From Brachycybe producta (taxonomy: Eukaryota > Arthropoda > Diplopoda > Playtdesmida > Andrognathidae): a DNA stretch of 64,000 nucleotides. A model generated the notes under the pieces. It worked only from the letters and a program-made list of their open reading frames with translations. It was not told where the DNA came from and did not search any database. The position numbers were made by a program, and so were the translations under genes. Every line of letters starts with the position of its first letter. The stretch's first letter is position 1. The stretch covers positions 875,501 through 939,500 of the forward strand of contig JAUPFP010000046.1 in the NCBI GenBank assembly GCA_036925085.1. The letters are read 5' to 3'. Below, one piece after another: positions 59,967 through 64,000 of this stretch.

Positions 59967-61425
59967 GGGGGAAGGAGAGGGGAGGGGAAGCTTTCGATTT
60001 AGACTGGGATCGGAATCGATCATTTCAATCAGATCCGATCTCCAAAACACCTATATATAAAAACTATTTGTTCCAAACTGTTAATCGCTCGAAGCGTTTT
60101 AGGTGAGACCCCTTTTGTTATGCGAGAGTACGGTCCACTTGAGAGTGAATCCGATCTTTGGTTAACCATCGAACCGTTAACTATCGAACAGATTTTACTC
60201 TCATGTGGACCACAAATGGCTCCCTTTTTTCCCTTTCCTTATTCCAAGTTCTCTTCAAAAGGATCACAAATCCCTAAGATGTTTTTACGATTTTAATCGT
60301 AAGTCAATTGAAAATGCGTTTTGTCAAGACTTAAATTCTCTTGATCACCTTTTTAAAAACGAAATGTGTGTTTGAATGTCGGTTATTCGTTTTGAACTAA
60401 GTAGGAGAATTGCATTCGGAAGGATACCCAAATTTACGAAGGAAATTTGGCACTTGAACCCTCGGAAACAGGGTTTCAATATGTAGAAAAATCTTATTAT
60501 ATCGAGTTGTCTTTTTAAGTTTTTCTTTCTGTGTTTGGAACCAGACTTTTGAGGGTTCAAAGCTTTAAGTTACTCTTTTGAATTTGGACCTTATGTAGTT
60601 CAAATACATGAAGGAAACGTAACACTTGAATCCTCTGAATCCCTCTTTGAATTGGCTGCGGTTTTCTCTGTTGGAACCCTGTTTAAGAGGATTCTTCATT
60701 GAATTTGAAACCTTGAGTCGTTTCTGAAGTTTCCGAGTGTGTCGTTAGACAAACAATTTCGTTATTTTTCTTTTCGATTTTTAGGTTTTTTGTATTATTT
60801 TCATGTGGTTTTCCTTTTTTTTTAAAAAAATTGTAAAATGTGTTTTTAAGTTAAGAAAAAGCACAAATTTAAACAAAACATGTTTATGTATAAATTGGAA
60901 TCTGTCGACCAACACAAATAATTAACATTTTTTTTTATAAGTTCCTCGTTTTTATCTTAATTATTTTATATTCGTTAATTTATAGTTTTTTTTTTTTGGC
61001 ATATTTGCAAAAAAACGATTGATTTTGTTTTAAAGATTTTTTTTGTTTTTCATTAAAACAACAAATTTCTTGAGCAATTTTAATGAATTCAATTTTTGTG
61101 ATGCAATTTTGTTTTATTTACTTAAGCTTCATTTTTGTTTTAGTTTAATTTTTCTAAAAAAAAAAGAGAAATTGTCAAATTATTCAGAAGAAAAAAAAAG
61201 AGTGAAGAAGAAACTTCATTTTCTTTTAGTACAGTAAAAAATGTAATTACATAATTAATTACTTTGTTATGTTATGTATTCATAATAATAATAATCTCCG
61301 ATTGTACTCCCTTTTTTTCTGTACAGTTTCAAATATTAATAGTTATCAAAAACAAAATGTAAATAATAAGCCGTAAGAAGAAAGTTGGTTAAAAACGAAG
61401 TTTGTATTCGTGATGATAATTATCA

Positions 61426-61462
<37 letters not shown>

Positions 61463-62079
61463 ACTCCTTTTTTCTTGTTCGTTTTTCAAATATATTACAA
61501 ATTTCTGATCAATTCTGAGATATTTTTTTCTTTCGTATCTGCCAAATCATTTAGGAAGGAATAACGAAAGTGTTAGAAACTAGAACGGGTAGCTGAATCA
61601 CTTAATATTATTTTTTATGTTGATATCTTTCAAAATAAACGTTTCATATATAACAAAAATTAAAAAAAGTTGAGTTTAAGTGATTGAGCCGCTCTTCTAG
61701 TTTCTAAAACACCTTCTCGTTTCTCTTAATTTTGCTCTTCTGAAAGACAGAACACCATCCAGAGTTTAAGGGGCGTTTAATATTTAAAACCACTGTAACA
61801 AGAAGTCGACAGTGTTAGAAACTAGATGGGTAAGTGAATCACTTAATAGTATTTTTCATGCTGTTATTTTTCAAAATAAAGTTTTTATAAAAAAAATTTA
61901 AAAAAAAATATCACCTACTTATTTTAAAAGATATCATCATGTGATTCCGCTACCCTTCTAGTTTCTAAAACACTTTCAAGTTTCTCTTATTATTATGCAT
62001 TTTGAAAAAAATAGAATAACCAGACACAAACCATAAAACAACAAAAGACGAAACTTATTCGAGAAATTTACCATTTGGT
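59967..62079. other. 3' spacer between RING gene and SSNA1
   Basis: No coding sequence supported. It has two fold-backs of the CACTTGAACCCTC type (about 60420-60590 and 60600-60720), an AT-rich centre, a (CT)n tract (61429-61457) and two tandem TAGAAGGGTA-family copies (about 61555-61800 and 61800-62035), the last ending 45 bases from the SSNA1 stop. Confidence 0.6.
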
Positions 62080-63000
62080 TTAATCTCTCATTGTGGGTTT
62101 AATTATCATATTGTCCATCTTTTCTCCGAGGGTAACCGATTCCTTCTTGAGTACCGTGAGGAGCGCCTGAGATCCTTCCAAAATCTAAAAGGATTCGAAA
62201 CATCTCGGTCCTATTAAAAAACCCCAGAGCGGTGAGGCTCATCTTACCTTGTTGTAAGCAGTCTGTGTCTCGTTCAGGATCGTGTCATATTCCTGTTTCA
62301 CTTTCAACTTCTTGTCCAAATTTTCATCCACCGTTTTCAACTGCAATTGAAGGCGTGAAATTTCATCCGTCAGCCGTCGTTTCTCTGTCACCTCTGATTC
62401 TATTTCTCTTGACAGTAATTCCTTTTTTGTGTTCAATTCTTCGAAATCTTGAAATAAAGAAAAAAGAAAGAGAAGACAATTTTTGATAACTTGAATAACG
62501 TGAAAAAGCTGCAGAAATCGAGTTTTTGACAGAAATTTTTTGCAGAATTCTAAAGTTTTGTAAACTTCTCGCGGATTTTTTAAAGTTTTCTGCATGTTTC
62601 ATGCAGATTTTGAGAATTCTCGATAGTTCTGTACATATTTCTTGTCGTTTTCTACTGATTGTCAGTTTTCTACATGTTGATTTCGTGAGTTTTCTGCAGA
62701 TTTTCTGAGTTTCCTACAAATTTCATGTTGATTTTGTGAGTTTTCTGCCCATTTTGTGTAATTCTTTGCAGATCTATGAGGTTTTTTTTTTGTAGTTTTC
62801 TATATTTTTCTGCTTGTTTTTTGCGTAATTATCTGCATACTTCGTGACTTATATATTTATTTTTCGTATTATTCTACGTTTCAATGGTTTGTTTGACCCT
62901 GAAATGAAAGAATTATCATAAATCTACAAAATAAAACCATGTCCGTACACTTGACCAACTCATTGTTGTATTTCTGTAAAGTAGCTCCTTGTCTCGACAT
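62080..63000 (-). CDS. SSNA1: SSNA1, 14-kDa coiled-coil protein of centrosomes and cilia
   Basis: Three exons on the minus strand: 62949-63000, 62248-62447, 62080-62184; 118 residues against 119 in human. The N-terminus MSRQGATLQKYNNELVK matches the human start closely, followed by the long helix FEELNTKKELLSREIESEV, VDENLDKKLKVKQEYD and ILEGSQALLTVLKKES, all recognisable from the family. SSNA1 self-assembles into fibrils, branches microtubules and sits at basal bodies. Introns are GT-AG and phases close exactly. The 501-base first intron (62448-62948) carries a degenerate T-rich tandem sequence with repeated GAGTTTTCTGCAGATTTT-like motifs. SSNA1 is absent from some insect lineages, so its presence is mildly informative about the host. 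Confidence 0.95.
62510..62880. repeat. Degenerate T-rich tandem sequence in SSNA1 intron
   Basis: Loose ~30-40-base periodicity of TTTTCTGCA / TTTCATG / GATTTTGTGAG motifs, similar in style to the tandem blocks in COP1 and TSEN15 introns. Confidence 0.5.
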
Positions 63001-63374
63001 TATAAACACAATCAAAAATGAGATTTCTGTGAGAATCCGAGTGAAATTGTAAGTTTTTCCAAAGGTTGAGGCAACAACAACTAACAACTTCCGTTTCTAT
63101 AGCAACGACATCGGTTTCCAAAATACGACAACAGATGGCAGTGCCATCACAATTTGTAACAGCGCACACCGCAAACGGCTAAAAAGCTAGCCACTAACAA
63201 ATCAAATGGCGCACATTTCAAACTAACTCAAAATAAAACTGAATTTTGCATTTTCAGTTCAATGCAAACGACTACATTTTTTGTTAAGTTTATTTGAAAA
63301 AGAGAATTTAAGATTCAGTGAAATTCTATTTGGAAATTTACTTTGAATTCAAATTAAAACATTAGCGACTAAAA

Positions 63375-63910
63375 TTAAGAGAAAGTTGAAGTTATTTTGA
63401 AAACTAGAGTATTTCAGAGTATTTTCATGTTGATATCTTTCAAAATAAGCTTTTTACGTCAGTTTAGAAGTGACCGGTTATTCTTTCCATAAGCAGCTGC
63501 TTAGCCTCTATGCAGGAAATTGCATAGCTTTTTGTCTTATTTCGCACGTTCGGCGCAACCTAGTCAACACCTCCAGTCTCCACAGGCAGTTAGAATTAGG
63601 CGAAAACTTATTGGCTGGTTATGTAGTCTGACGTTGAAAAGGGAGGAGCATGTGACGTCAGACTTCATAACCAGCCAATTAGAAGTTGCCAGTCGTCATA
63701 ACAAGGACGGAGTCCACTGAAGTTTTCACCTAATTCTAACTACCTGTCCATTCTCCAGAGCATTAGATAAGAAGCTATACTTGGCTGACAGAACTTTAAA
63801 TGACTGAGTTACCCTTCTAGTTTCTAAAACATTCAAGTTTCTCTTCACTTTGCATCTGAAAAACAGAAATAATCTGGAGTTCCAGAGGGTTTATTTAAAA
63901 CCATCTTAAA
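63375..63910. mobile_element. TAGAAGGGTA-family copy split by a later insertion
   Basis: The left arm (about 63375-63470, to AAAATAAGCTTTTTAC) and right arm (about 63790-63910, from AATGACTGAGTTACCCTTCT on) belong to one element. Between them lies about 320 bases including the hAT-like MITE at 63582-63748 and flanking AGCTGCTTAGCCTCTATGC-type fold-back sequence. Confidence 0.75.
63582..63748. mobile_element. hAT-like MITE nested in another repeat
   Basis: Terminal repeats ACAGGCAGTTAGAATTAGGC and the near-complement ending CTAACTACCTGTC, with inner CCAATTAGAAGTTGCCAGTC and GTCTGACGTTGAAAAGGG matching the copy at 15244-15451. Flanks CAGTCTCC and CATTCTCC agree at 7 of 8 positions, consistent with an 8-bp target duplication. 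Confidence 0.85.
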
Positions 63911-64000
63911 AATGCAATTTATCCATTATATTGGTTCATTTTTTTATACAAAACCTGAAAAAAAGCGCAATAAACAACTGAAGTCTACGGCCACACTTGC

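Overview
This is a window of an AT-rich, intron-rich animal nuclear genome. The gene set, the GT-AG introns of about 50-5000 bases and the many fold-back repeats fit an invertebrate metazoan. I cannot fix the phylum from sequence alone. One intron appears to start with GA instead of GT. That is documented as frequent in some copepods and larvaceans, so it is a weak hint only.

Layout. 1-9.6 kb: no gene recognised, a stack of palindromic (MITE-like) elements and a 31-bp minisatellite. 9.6-16.1 kb (+): long secreted-type protein with a coiled-coil N-terminus and a C-terminal fibrinogen-related domain (5' end not found). 17.1-18.6 kb (-): small unrecognised basic protein. 20.2-22.8 kb (+): WDR31. 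24.7-31.5 kb (-): COP1 (RFWD2) ubiquitin ligase, 17 coding exons. 32.6-33.5 kb (+): intronless XRCC2. 34.0-35.9 kb (+): NELF-E. 36.0-38.0 kb (-): HMCES (SRAP domain). 38.8-54.0 kb (+): protein kinase N (PKN), with a 563-residue candidate alternative first exon inside it. 55.6-56.9 kb (-): TSEN15. 59.0-60.0 kb (+): small RING-H2 protein. 62.1-63.0 kb (-): SSNA1. Exon chains were built by hand from splice sites, phase and remembered family sequence; the chains called complete (COP1, XRCC2, NELF-E, HMCES, PKN, TSEN15, SSNA1) sum to whole codons with no internal stop.

The genes are unrelated housekeeping and regulatory genes packed closely: COP1/XRCC2 and HMCES/PKN are head to head, NELF-E/HMCES are tail to tail. 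Nothing suggests an operon. Two genes serve DNA repair (XRCC2 in homologous recombination, HMCES at abasic sites), two are ubiquitin ligases or RING proteins (COP1, the RING-H2 gene), and the others act in transcription pausing (NELF-E), tRNA splicing (TSEN15), Rho signalling (PKN) and cilia/centrosomes (SSNA1, perhaps WDR31).

The non-coding DNA is dominated by one palindromic repeat family (arms containing ACTAGAAGGGTAGCTCAATC and its complement), about 25-30 copies, in introns of most genes and between genes. Several other fold-back families occur, three with convincing target-site duplications. The most interesting observations are the GA-AG intron in WDR31, the alternative PKN N-terminus with paired CxCxxC motifs, the repeat family and its nested insertions, and YY1-like motifs at most start regions.
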